Source of the DNA: an uncultured Lachnospiraceae bacterium
GTDB lineage: Bacteria > Bacillota > Clostridia > Lachnospirales > Lachnospiraceae
NCBI GenBank assembly: GCA_937891165.1
Contig: CALAEX010000249.1
Coordinates: 1 to 31,640 of the forward strand
Reading direction: 5' to 3'
DNA length: 31,640 nucleotides
The notes below the pieces were generated by a model. It ran no database searches, had not been told where the DNA came from, and saw only the letters and a list, made by a program, of their open reading frames with translations. A program made the position numbers and the translations under genes. Shown here piece after piece: positions 7,803 to 15,422 of this stretch (position 1 is its first letter; the number at the start of each line of letters is the position of its first letter).

Positions 7803-8678
7803 TCAAGCAATTTCTATAATATAAGAATATTCCTGACTCTTTCCTGCTTCTAATGTACAAATACCTGTCTTATCTTTTAATTCTCCCATAAATCCGTGGT
7901 CATCACAACGTCCAAACCATGGTTCAATACAAATAAATGGTCCATTTGGCTTTGCCCAAACACCAAGATATGGAAAATCTCCACAATGTACAGTTACATA
8001 AGGAGTCTTATCTGGATTATATAAAGCTACTTTTTCGATATTCTGATGTTCATAAATATAAGCGTCATTATCCCAAAAATGTTCTGTTACCTTAATACAA
8101 CCATCTTCATCTAATGGCATCGTATATACTTTTTCTGTGTTCGCACATTTACTTCCATCTTGAGAAATTAAAATATAAGGAAGTTCTGTTCTGCCAGGGA
8201 AGCAAAGATACATATCTGTCTTATCTACACCTTCTTGCATCATAAAACCAGGATGTCCACCAATACTGTAATACATTGTCTTATCTCCTGTATTTTCTAC
8301 TTTCCAAGATACAATTACCTGATTACCAGAGAGCTTATGATTTACCGTTAATGCAAAAGAAAATGGATATACTTTTCTAGATTCTTCGGAATCCTTTAAT
8401 ACAGCAGTGATTTCTCCTTCTGTTTCCACAAATTCAAAATCTGTTTTAGCCGCAAAACCATGAGATGGCATTTCATATTCCTGTCCATCTAAACAATATA
8501 CACCATTATAACAACAACCTATCATTGGGAACAAAATTGGCGAACGCTTTCCCCAAAATTCTGGATTTCCTTCCCATAATACTTCGTGCTGTTTTTCTTT
8601 GTCATAAACACGCACTAACTGAGCACCAAGCTTTTCTACTTCAATTAAGAGTCTCTCATTTTCCAATGTTTTTTTCAT
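7803..8678 (-). CDS. Aldose 1-epimerase family protein (LacX-like)
   Basis: A galactose-mutarotase-fold protein of 291 residues, close to the LacX subgroup. Expected active-site positions are visible: the His in MPSHGFA (about 73), the His in IGGHPGF (about 142) and the acidic residue in CIEPWFG (about 252). It probably interconverts anomers of a free or phosphorylated sugar in the cytoplasm; the substrate cannot be read from sequence. ATG at 8678 follows GGAGGA at 7 nt; the frame is open 5 codons further upstream without a better site. It lies behind the mrp-like gene on the same strand, with a long inverted repeat between them. Confidence 0.88.
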   Translation of the reverse strand: MKKTLENERLLIEVEKLGAQLVRVYDKEKQHEVLWEGNPEFWGKRSPILFPMIGCCYNGVYCLDGQEYEMPSHGFAAKTDFEFVETEGEITAVLKDSEESRKVYPFSFALTVNHKLSGNQVIVSWKVENTGDKTMYYSIGGHPGFMMQEGVDKTDMYLCFPGRTELPYILISQDGSKCANTEKVYTMPLDEDGCIKVTEHFWDNDAYIYEHQNIEKVALYNPDKTPYVTVHCGDFPYLGVWAKPNGPFICIEPWFGRCDDHGFMGELKDKTGICTLEAGKSQEYSYIIEIA

Positions 8679-8700
8679 GTTTTCTTCCTCCATTTATTTC

Positions 8701-8755
8701 ATAGGTCTTTTACTCCTTTTCGCATATACTACATAAAAACAAATAAAAGACCTAT
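8701..8755. repeat. 12-bp inverted repeat between the Mrp-like and epimerase genes
   Basis: ATAGGTCTTTTA and TAAAAGACCTAT pair perfectly around a 31-nt spacer. T7 follows on the plus strand only, so for the flanking minus-strand genes it lacks the U-tract of an intrinsic terminator. It ends about 13 nt before the epimerase ribosome binding site. Confidence 0.6.
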
Positions 8756-8792
8756 TTTTTTCCTCAAACCTTCTCCGTTTTTCCATTATTTC

Positions 8793-10076
8793 TTAATGAC
8801 AGCAGTGACAACCACAATGACATCCATCTTCTTCTCCATCTTCATGCTCATGATGGTCACAAGTAGGAGTATTACTTGCTATAAGGCTACCATCTAAATA
8901 ACTACTTACTGCAATATCGACATCACCTTGTAATCCTGGAATAACAAGAATACCTTCTTGTAATAAACCTTGCATTGCTGGACCACCAATACCACCACAA
9001 AGCAATACCTTAACACCTTCATTCACTAAAGTTGCTACCGTAGAAGTATGTCCTGTTCCAGCATTTTCTACTTCTTTCTTTTCTACTAATTTACCATCTT
9101 CTATTGTATAAACAGTAAAGAGCGTTGCACTTCCAAAATGACCATATACATTCTTATTTTCATCAGTTGTAACAGCAATTTTTATATTTTTATTATCTAC
9201 TTCTGCTTCCTTAGTAGAAAGTACATTTTCAATGATTGCCACAGCTTCTTCCATCCAATCACCAGTAATCATTTCTACAGAGCCTGCATCAATTGCTTCT
9301 GCAATCGAACAATCCAATGGAAGTTTTGCAAGTACAGGAATTCCAAATTTTGCTGCAATTTCATCAATATGGCTCTTACCAAACACTGGCATCTTTTCTC
9401 CACACTTATCACACTGCATATAGCTATAGTTTTCTACTAAACCAAGCACTGGAACATCCATCATATTTGCCATATTAACAGCCTTAGATACAATCATAGA
9501 AACTAATTCCTGTGGACTTGTGACAATAATAACGCCATCTACTGGTAAAGACTGAAATACTGTCAATGGCACATCTCCTGTTCCTGGAGGCATATCAACA
9601 AACATATAATCTACATCACCCCAAAGAACCTGTGACCAAAACTGTTTTACTGTTCCTGCAATCACTGGACCTCTCCAAATCACTGGAGTATCTTCTGTAT
9701 CCAATAAAAGATTCACAGACATCATTTCAATTCCAGTTTTAGAAACCGAAGGAAGAATACCAAGTTCATTTGCTACTGCTTTTTCTTTCATACCAAATGC
9801 CTTTGGAATGGATGGTCCTGTAATATCCGCATCTAAAATCGCTGTCTTATAGCCCTTACGATTCATTAACACAGAAAGATAGGAAGTAACAAAAGACTTA
9901 CCTACACCACCTTTACCACTCACAACACCAATCACACGCTTTACTTTACTGTATTCATTCATTGGCTCTAAAAACTGGCTCTTATCTGGCTTTCTGTCAC
10001 TACAATTACTACTACAACTAGAACAATCATGATTACAGGAAGAGGATTCCTGTTCATATTTTACTTCTTCACTCAT
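8793..10076 (-). CDS. Mrp/NBP35-type Fe-S carrier ATPase fused to a NifX-like domain
   Basis: A 427-residue P-loop ATPase of the Mrp/ApbC/NBP35 family, expected to bind and deliver iron-sulfur clusters in the cytoplasm. The deviant Walker A is SGKGGVGK (53-60), with FVDMPPGTGD (about 159-168) and the conserved CxxC pair Cys222/Cys225 (QCDKCG). Before the ATPase is a C-x3-C-x2-C-x3-C motif (Cys14, 18, 21, 25), as in NBP35-type N-terminal cluster sites. After it, residues about 297-400 form a NifX/NifB-type dinitrogenase-cofactor-binding domain (IAVTTDENKNVYGHFG, LLCGGIGGPA). The last 22 residues hold six Cys and six His. It has its own promoter. Confidence 0.92.
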   Translation of the reverse strand: MSEEVKYEQESSSCNHDCSSCSSNCSDRKPDKSQFLEPMNEYSKVKRVIGVVSGKGGVGKSFVTSYLSVLMNRKGYKTAILDADITGPSIPKAFGMKEKAVANELGILPSVSKTGIEMMSVNLLLDTEDTPVIWRGPVIAGTVKQFWSQVLWGDVDYMFVDMPPGTGDVPLTVFQSLPVDGVIIVTSPQELVSMIVSKAVNMANMMDVPVLGLVENYSYMQCDKCGEKMPVFGKSHIDEIAAKFGIPVLAKLPLDCSIAEAIDAGSVEMITGDWMEEAVAIIENVLSTKEAEVDNKNIKIAVTTDENKNVYGHFGSATLFTVYTIEDGKLVEKKEVENAGTGHTSTVATLVNEGVKVLLCGGIGGPAMQGLLQEGILVIPGLQGDVDIAVSSYLDGSLIASNTPTCDHHEHEDGEEDGCHCGCHCCH

Positions 10077-10157
10077 AATAAACTCCTTTCATTCTCTTAC
10101 AAAAGATTATAAACTTTTATGATAATTTTTTCTTTCTATTTGTAAGATACCTTTCTT

Positions 10158-10186
10158 AGTATACTCTTTTTACATATAAAATTCAA
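10158..10186 (-). promoter_or_regulatory. Sigma-A promoter of the Mrp-NifX gene
   Basis: On the minus strand TTGAAT and TATACT are separated by 17 bp, about 80 bp before the start codon. Confidence 0.65.
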
Positions 10187-10240
10187 GTTTTAGACGGATT
10201 TTAATATTTAAAAAATGTAACAATAGACGAAATGATATAA

Positions 10241-10269
10241 TTGTGATAAGATAGCCTTACAACTAAGAA
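10241..10269 (+). promoter_or_regulatory. Weak candidate promoter of the FkbM gene
   Basis: TTGTGA and TAAGAA are separated by 17 bp, about 47 bp before the GTG start. A better -10 (TATAAT at 10236-10241) lacks a -35 partner. Confidence 0.35.
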
Positions 10270-10316
10270 TAAAAAATACTTAAATTTTTTAGATAAAAAT
10301 TAGAAGGAGAATATCT

Positions 10317-11219
10317 GTGAATAATATATCAACAAAAATTAAAGATTTACGCCTTTTTGTACAAAATCACGTTCGTGGTTCTGCCATTGGCGATGGCGTT
10401 GTCGATTTTTTTAATATGGTAGGCGTAAATGACCATTTAACGAAAATTTTATATACACAAGACCAAAAAAATCCTACCAAGGGAATGCAATATGCTATCA
10501 AATTTTTTAACTCTCATCAAAAAGAAATTGAAGCAGTTACAAACTTACTAGCAGACCAACAATCCAAAGAAGTTTATCAAGCGGCGATTCGTTATCGTCA
10601 GACACATGATTGGAATGACGCTCCTGTCTACTCCAAACATGACCAATATTTTGTAAAAGATATTGTACCTATTACCGACCAAGAAATTTTTGTTGATTGT
10701 GGTGCATTTGATGGAGATACGATGGAAGAATTTTTCAAAGTATGTAACAACCAATTTCGCCGTGTCATTTGCTTTGAGCCAATGTTAGAATACTATCAAA
10801 AAATTGAAAAACGCAGTGATGGAAAAAATGTCATTCCAATTCGTGCTGGTGTTTATAAAGAAACGACCATTTTACATTTTAATGCAGATGGAAAAGGCTC
10901 TGCTATTACAATGAAAAATGATGAAAATACTATTTCTGTTCCTGTATGTGCCATTGATGATACTCCAGAATGTCAAGATGCAACTTTCATTAAAATGGAT
11001 GTAGAAGGCTCAGAACTAGACGCACTTATTGGTGCAAAAGAAACGATTCTTAGAAATCGTCCAAAACTTGCGATTTGTATTTATCATAGACACCGAGATT
11101 TTATTGATATTCCAAACTGGATTCATACTCTTGTGCCAGATTACAAACTATATATTAGACATCACTCTTTCTCTGTCAATGAAACGGTATTATATGCCAT
11201 TCCAGAAGAAAAAGCATAA
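10317..11219 (+). CDS. FkbM family methyltransferase
   Basis: A SAM-dependent O-methyltransferase-like protein of 300 residues. The SAM-binding motif is FVDCGAFDGDT (about 125-135), followed by ICFEPMLEYY (151-160) and the FkbM signature FIKMDVEGSELDALIGA (about 224-240). The first 110 residues are helical and specific to this subgroup. Members often modify sugars in glycans or antibiotics, but no glycan biosynthesis genes are adjacent, so the substrate is unknown. The GTG start follows AGAAGGAG at about 7 nt. It is monocistronic, divergent from the Mrp-NifX gene and convergent with ilvC. Confidence 0.88.
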   Translation: MNNISTKIKDLRLFVQNHVRGSAIGDGVVDFFNMVGVNDHLTKILYTQDQKNPTKGMQYAIKFFNSHQKEIEAVTNLLADQQSKEVYQAAIRYRQTHDWNDAPVYSKHDQYFVKDIVPITDQEIFVDCGAFDGDTMEEFFKVCNNQFRRVICFEPMLEYYQKIEKRSDGKNVIPIRAGVYKETTILHFNADGKGSAITMKNDENTISVPVCAIDDTPECQDATFIKMDVEGSELDALIGAKETILRNRPKLAICIYHRHRDFIDIPNWIHTLVPDYKLYIRHHSFSVNETVLYAIPEEKA

Positions 11220-11230
11220 GAACAAAAAGA

Positions 11231-11283
11231 AAACACTTCTATATTTGCACCTGTCGTAGACTTGTACAAATACAGAAGTGTTT
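11231..11283. terminator. Bidirectional terminator between the FkbM gene and ilvC
   Basis: AAACACTTCT pairs with AGAAGTGTTT and, inside that, TATTTG pairs with CAAATA, separated by one A-C mismatch. A-rich and T-rich flanks let it act for both convergent genes. Confidence 0.8.
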
Positions 11284-11323
11284 ATTTTACTGTAATTTAA
11301 AAATTACATCTTTGTTATGTATT

Positions 11324-12334
11324 TTAGTTATCAATTAACTTAGCTTTCTGTGTCCAGCTCATAAGGCTTCTAAGTTCCTTACCAACTGCTTCTAACTGAT
11401 GTTCAGACTCACGTCTTCTCATAGCATTGAAGTTTGGACAACCAATCTGATTTTCTAATAACCAGTTCTTAGCAAATACACCTTCCTGAATGTCCTTTAA
11501 TACTTTACGCATTGCGTTCTTAGTATCTTCAGTTACAATCTTAGGACCTGTGATGTAATCACCATATTCTGCTGTATTAGAAATAGAATATCTCATACCT
11601 GCAAAACCACTTTCGTTAATTAAGTCAACGATAAGCTTCATTTCATGGATACATTCAAAGTATGCACTTTCTGGTTCATAACCAGCTTCTACTAATACTT
11701 CAAAACCGCACTTCATAAGAGCTGTTACACCACCACAAAGAACTGCCTGTTCACCAAAAAGGTCTGTTTCTGTTTCTTCACGGAATGTTGTCTGAAGAAC
11801 ACCAGCTCTTGCACCACCGATAGCAAGTGCATATGCAAGACCGATTTCCTGAGCCTTACCAGTAGCATCCTGATGTACAGCAATAAGACAAGGAACGCCC
11901 TGTCCTTCCTGATACTGACCTCTTACTGTATGACCAGGTCCCTTTGGAGCAATCATTAAAACGTCTACATTCTTTGGAGGGATAATCTGACCAAAGTGAA
12001 TTGCAAAACCATGAGCAAACATTAAAGCATTGCCTGCTTCTAAGTTTGGCTCGATAGATTCTTTGTACATCTTTGCCTGCTTCTCATCATTGATAAGAAT
12101 CATGATAACATCAGCCTTCTTTGCAGCTTCTGCAGCTGTATATACTTCAAAACCTGCTGCTTCAGCCTTTGCCCAAGACTTACTGCCTTCATAAAGACCA
12201 ATGATAACATGTACGCCAGATTCCTTCATGTTTAATGCATGTGCATGTCCCTGACTACCATAACCGATTACTGCAACTGTCTTTCCATCTAATACAGAAA
12301 GGTTACAATCCTGCTGATAAAAAATCTTTGCCAT
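11324..12334 (-). CDS. ilvC: Ketol-acid reductoisomerase (class I)
   Basis: Converts acetolactate or acetohydroxybutyrate with NAD(P)H and Mg2+ in valine, leucine and isoleucine synthesis. From ATG 12334 the protein has 336 residues, the short class I length. The Rossmann motif is VIGYGSQGHAHALN near residues 22-35, followed by MILINDEKQ and MIAPKGPGHTVR. The knotted C-terminal domain carries EETETDLFGEQAVLCGG and ECIHEMKLIVDL with the Mg2+-binding acidic residues. The frame is open 11 codons upstream, but AAGGAGGA lies 9 nt before the chosen ATG. ilvN precedes it in the same operon. Confidence 0.97.
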   Translation of the reverse strand: MAKIFYQQDCNLSVLDGKTVAVIGYGSQGHAHALNMKESGVHVIIGLYEGSKSWAKAEAAGFEVYTAAEAAKKADVIMILINDEKQAKMYKESIEPNLEAGNALMFAHGFAIHFGQIIPPKNVDVLMIAPKGPGHTVRGQYQEGQGVPCLIAVHQDATGKAQEIGLAYALAIGGARAGVLQTTFREETETDLFGEQAVLCGGVTALMKCGFEVLVEAGYEPESAYFECIHEMKLIVDLINESGFAGMRYSISNTAEYGDYITGPKIVTEDTKNAMRKVLKDIQEGVFAKNWLLENQIGCPNFNAMRRRESEHQLEAVGKELRSLMSWTQKAKLIDN

Positions 12335-12434
12335 TTTTCCTAAATCCTCCTTGTTTTTCGTTTCCATCCACCATCCAATTCTACATTAGACTCTCTTTTT
12401 ATTTTATACTAGTGGAAGAAACCTTATCCTTTTT

Positions 12435-12941
12435 TCAATCATCAATATAATCTGCCATATCTCCGACCCCTCTTGAGAGACCAGTAATACCAGTACGGGC
12501 AATTTCTTTAATTGTATAGCCCTCTAATAAATTGATAAATGCTGCTAACTTTGCTTCATTTCCTGTTAATTCTATCATTAAAGAATCTGTTGCTACATCT
12601 ACAATTTTAGCACGGAAAATATCCGCAATGGAAATTACAGATTGACGTTGTGCAGGAGTTACTGCAACCTTTACTAAGATTAACTCTCTGCATACCGACT
12701 GAGAAGGAACTAATTCTTTAATTTCTTTTACATCTTCCAATTTTGCAAGCTGTTTTTTAATTTGGTCAAGAATCTGTTCATCTCCTGTTGCCACTACAGT
12801 CATACGAGAATACTCTGGATTCTCTGTTGGTCCTGCGGTGATGCTGTCAATACTATATCCTCTGCGACTGAACAATCCGGAAACTCGGCTTAACACACCA
12901 AAAGTGTTCTCCACTAAAAGGGATAATACCATTTTTCTCAT
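12435..12941 (-). CDS. ilvN: Acetolactate synthase small (regulatory) subunit
   Basis: The regulatory subunit of acetohydroxyacid synthase, which gives the catalytic subunit valine sensitivity. The 168 residues contain an N-terminal ACT domain (VLSLLVENTFGVLSRVSGLF, then GYSIDSITAGPTENPEYSRMTVV) and a second ACT-like domain from about residue 80 (ELILVKVAV). The start at 12941 follows GAGGAGGA. A 23-codon extension to a GTG at 13010 is open but unlikely because it lacks a ribosome binding site. The catalytic subunit gene ilvB is not in this window. It is driven by a strong promoter and followed by ilvC. Confidence 0.95.
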   Translation of the reverse strand: MRKMVLSLLVENTFGVLSRVSGLFSRRGYSIDSITAGPTENPEYSRMTVVATGDEQILDQIKKQLAKLEDVKEIKELVPSQSVCRELILVKVAVTPAQRQSVISIADIFRAKIVDVATDSLMIELTGNEAKLAAFINLLEGYTIKEIARTGITGLSRGVGDMADYIDD

Positions 12942-13049
12942 ATAATCCTCCTCATTTTCAAAGAAAAATGTGAACTTCTGTGAGCAAAGGGTGTTTCTCT
13001 TGTTTCTCACTTTAATTCGTCATAGCATTTTCATTAGTTTGATTTTATT

Positions 13050-13078
13050 ATTGTACCTCTTGATACTAAGAATGTCAA
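13050..13078 (-). promoter_or_regulatory. Sigma-A promoter of ilvN-ilvC
   Basis: On the minus strand a consensus TTGACA is followed after 17 bp by TACAAT. The 5' leader is about 100 nt long. I see no T-box motif in it. Confidence 0.85.
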
Positions 13079-13104
13079 GCACAAAAAAATAATCTCTTTA
13101 CAAT

Positions 13105-13142
13105 AATATGTCAGATAAGGACAACTCCCTATCTGACATATT
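13105..13142 (-). terminator. Hairpin after the FMN-binding protein gene, probable terminator
   Basis: AATATGTCAGATA and TATCTGACATATT form a perfect 13-bp stem with a 12-nt loop, 11 bp after the stop codon. The minus-strand 3' flank (ATTATTG) is only weakly U-rich, so termination efficiency is uncertain. Confidence 0.6.
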
Positions 13143-13152
13143 TCTATATTGC

Positions 13153-15186
13153 TTATTTTAAAATAAAATCACGTAAAAATACAAAACCTTCATCAATTGC
13201 ACGAATCACTGCCTTACTAGAGAATGTTGCACCAGAAATAACATCTACGGTTGTTGCATCGATTTGTGGCTTTGCTACCTGTCCTGGAACTTCTCCAGTT
13301 TCGGAAGCCTGTGCAATTGCCTGATTTGTAAGGTCTACAAATCCCGCAACATTGATACTAACACCAGATACTACATCGGTATAACCTTTGTCATTCATAA
13401 TGCCATCTGTTGTTTGATTTTCTACGACATATGCCCCTAATGATTCCGACTGGGTTTTCCAAATTGGTTTCATTACATACTGACCATTGGCTGAAAGTTC
13501 TGCTTTCGATGCTCCGCCTGTAATTTCATCCCATACGACAGAAGTGATTTTTCCATTTTCTATTGTTACAGTAGAATAACTATAATCGCCATTCTCATTT
13601 GCTTCTGTTTTTGCTGTATATGTGCCATCTGCACCACTGATACTCTTATCTGTTCCAACTGCTTGTTCAATGGCTTGATTTGTAAGGTCTACAAACCCGC
13701 CTACATAAATACTAACGCCTGATACGACATCCGTATAACCACTGTCATTCATAATACCGTCCGTTGTCTGATTTTCTACCACATATGCTCCTAATGATTC
13801 AGACTGTGTCTTCCAAACTGGCTTCATTACATACTGACCATTCGCAGAAAGTTCTGCCTTAGACGCTCCACCTGTGATTTCATCCCACACTACAGAAGTA
13901 ATTTTTCCGTCTACGATTGTTACTGTTGCATAATTATAATTTTCTTTATCTTCTTCTGTGGACTTTACTGTATAAGTTCCATCCTTTAAAGAAACATTAC
14001 CAGAAGCTTTTGCTAATGCCTGATTTGCAAGGTCTATAAATCCTGCAATGTTGATACTAACACCAGATACGACATCCGTATAGCCCTTCTCATTTGCCAT
14101 ACCAGCAGTTGTCTGATTTTCTACCACATACGCTCCTAATGATTCAGATTGTGTCTTCCAAATTGGCTTCATTACATACTTTCCTGTTGCAGAAAGTTCT
14201 GCTTTCGATGCTCCGCCTGTGATTTCATCCCATACTACATTTGTAATCTTTCCATTTGCTACCGTAACTGTTACATAACCATAGTTTTCTGCATCCTCTT
14301 CTGTAGATTTCACCGTAAATGTGCCATCCTGACCATTTGCTTGTGTAATCGCTTGATTTGCTAAATCTACGAAACTAGCTATATTAATGCTGACACCAGA
14401 TACGACATCCGTATAACCTTTGTCATTCATAATGCCATCGGTTGTCTGATTTTCTACGACATATGCTCCTAAAGACTCAGACTGTGTCTTCCAAATTGGC
14501 TTCATTACATACTTTCCTGTTGCAGAAAGTTCTGCTTTCGATGCTCCGCCTGTAATTTCATCCCATACTACACCAGTTACTTTACCATTTTCTACAGTAA
14601 CAGTAACATAACTATAATCACCCTTGTCATTTGCTTTTGTCTGTGCGGTATATGTTCCATCTTTAAATGTTGCCTGTTCTGTAGCTTCTGGTTCTTCTGC
14701 TTTAATTCCAAGAATACCAGAAATATCTAATCCGTTTGCTGTCACTGGAAGTGTTACACCAGCCAATACTGCTTTATAATCATCTTCATCTACTTTAGAA
14801 CCAAGATTATCTGTTTCTGTATGGCTTAATACATCATAAGAAATCAATGTTTGACCATCTTCAGAATATACAGCTTCTACTACAATTTCACCAATATATC
14901 CTTCTTCACTAATTACTACTGTATAAGTACCATCTGTATTTTTATATGCCTCTTTAATCTTTACATTTGCTCCTGTAATGTCTAACTTTGTTCCGCCATT
15001 ACTTTCTGCACTACTTACTACCTTATCATTTCCAGTATTATTTCCTGTTGTACTCTCTACTACCTGACCATAATTCTCTGGGGTCTCATCCATTTTAGAA
15101 ACTGCAATAGAAGCACCACCTACAGCTAAAGTAGCCACAGCTAAACAAATTATTGCTTTTAAACCATCATCTTTCTTTTTTCTCAT
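13153..15186 (-). CDS. Exported multi-repeat FMN-binding protein
   Basis: A 677-residue surface protein with an uncleaved-looking N-terminal anchor: MRKKKDDG, then a hydrophobic segment to about residue 29. Residues about 80-160 resemble the first half of an RnfG/PF04205 FMN-binding domain, including SHTETDNLGSKV. Its second half appears only at the C-terminus as DVISGATFSSKAVIRAIDEG, where Thr654 is the expected covalent FMN acceptor for ApbE. Four repeats of 111-118 residues starting at about 176, 287, 402 and 520 lie between them. Each contains DGTYT and WDEITGGASKAELSA and ends in DVVSGVS, a variant acceptor motif with Ser. Likely role: extracytoplasmic flavin redox. AGGAG precedes the ATG at 15186; the frame is open 15 codons further upstream. 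Confidence 0.88.
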   Translation of the reverse strand: MRKKKDDGLKAIICLAVATLAVGGASIAVSKMDETPENYGQVVESTTGNNTGNDKVVSSAESNGGTKLDITGANVKIKEAYKNTDGTYTVVISEEGYIGEIVVEAVYSEDGQTLISYDVLSHTETDNLGSKVDEDDYKAVLAGVTLPVTANGLDISGILGIKAEEPEATEQATFKDGTYTAQTKANDKGDYSYVTVTVENGKVTGVVWDEITGGASKAELSATGKYVMKPIWKTQSESLGAYVVENQTTDGIMNDKGYTDVVSGVSINIASFVDLANQAITQANGQDGTFTVKSTEEDAENYGYVTVTVANGKITNVVWDEITGGASKAELSATGKYVMKPIWKTQSESLGAYVVENQTTAGMANEKGYTDVVSGVSINIAGFIDLANQALAKASGNVSLKDGTYTVKSTEEDKENYNYATVTIVDGKITSVVWDEITGGASKAELSANGQYVMKPVWKTQSESLGAYVVENQTTDGIMNDSGYTDVVSGVSIYVGGFVDLTNQAIEQAVGTDKSISGADGTYTAKTEANENGDYSYSTVTIENGKITSVVWDEITGGASKAELSANGQYVMKPIWKTQSESLGAYVVENQTTDGIMNDKGYTDVVSGVSINVAGFVDLTNQAIAQASETGEVPGQVAKPQIDATTVDVISGATFSSKAVIRAIDEGFVFLRDFILK
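13312..14661 (-). repeat. Four tandem in-frame repeats of 333-354 bp
   Basis: Units run about 14661-14329, 14328-13984, 13983-13630 and 13629-13312. Units 1 and 2 share a run of about 70 identical bases around the SATGKYVMKPIWK codons. Units 3 and 4 share SANGQYVMKP instead. Unit lengths differ by multiples of three. Confidence 0.9.
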
Positions 15187-15269
15187 TATTAATGAACTCT
15201 CCTTTAAATAAAAAAATACAAAAAGTAACAAAAAGCTAAGTCTTATGACCTACCTCGACAATTTTGTTT

Positions 15270-15298
15270 ATTATACCTGTTTTCTTATCAATTGTAAA
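15270..15298 (-). promoter_or_regulatory. Sigma-A promoter of the FMN-binding protein gene
   Basis: On the minus strand TTTACA and TATAAT are separated by 17 bp, about 85 bp before the start codon. Confidence 0.75.
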
Positions 15299-15320
15299 GT
15301 ATTTTTTCTATATGATAAAC

Positions 15321-15364
15321 TTGCAAATATTATCTTGAAATGCTATACTAAAATTAGGTATAAT
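15321..15364 (+). promoter_or_regulatory. Two overlapping sigma-A promoters of the CBM9-like gene
   Basis: TTGCAA and TATACT are 17 bp apart (15321-15349). TTGAAA and TATAAT are 18 bp apart (15335-15364). Both are good matches and point to the same gene, with starts about 15 bp apart. Confidence 0.65.
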
Positions 15365-15422
15365 GATTCAATATATTATGTTGGATTGTTATAAATAAAT
15401 TAAAGAACAGGAGAAATGAATT

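Noticed and set aside
12942..13010. Upstream GTG start that would add 23 residues to IlvN
   Set aside because: There is no ribosome binding site before the GTG, and GAGGAGGA lies correctly before the ATG at 12941, which gives the standard N-terminus.
12990..13043. Possible leader peptide (ATG AAA ATG CTA TGA) with attenuation of ilvN-ilvC
   Set aside because: It has no Shine-Dalgarno sequence, only one Leu codon, and no clear terminator/antiterminator pair follows before ilvN.
13312..14661. Tandem repeats considered as a CRISPR or satellite array
   Set aside because: The units are 333-354 bp, in frame, and encode repeated protein domains; there are no short direct repeats with unique spacers.
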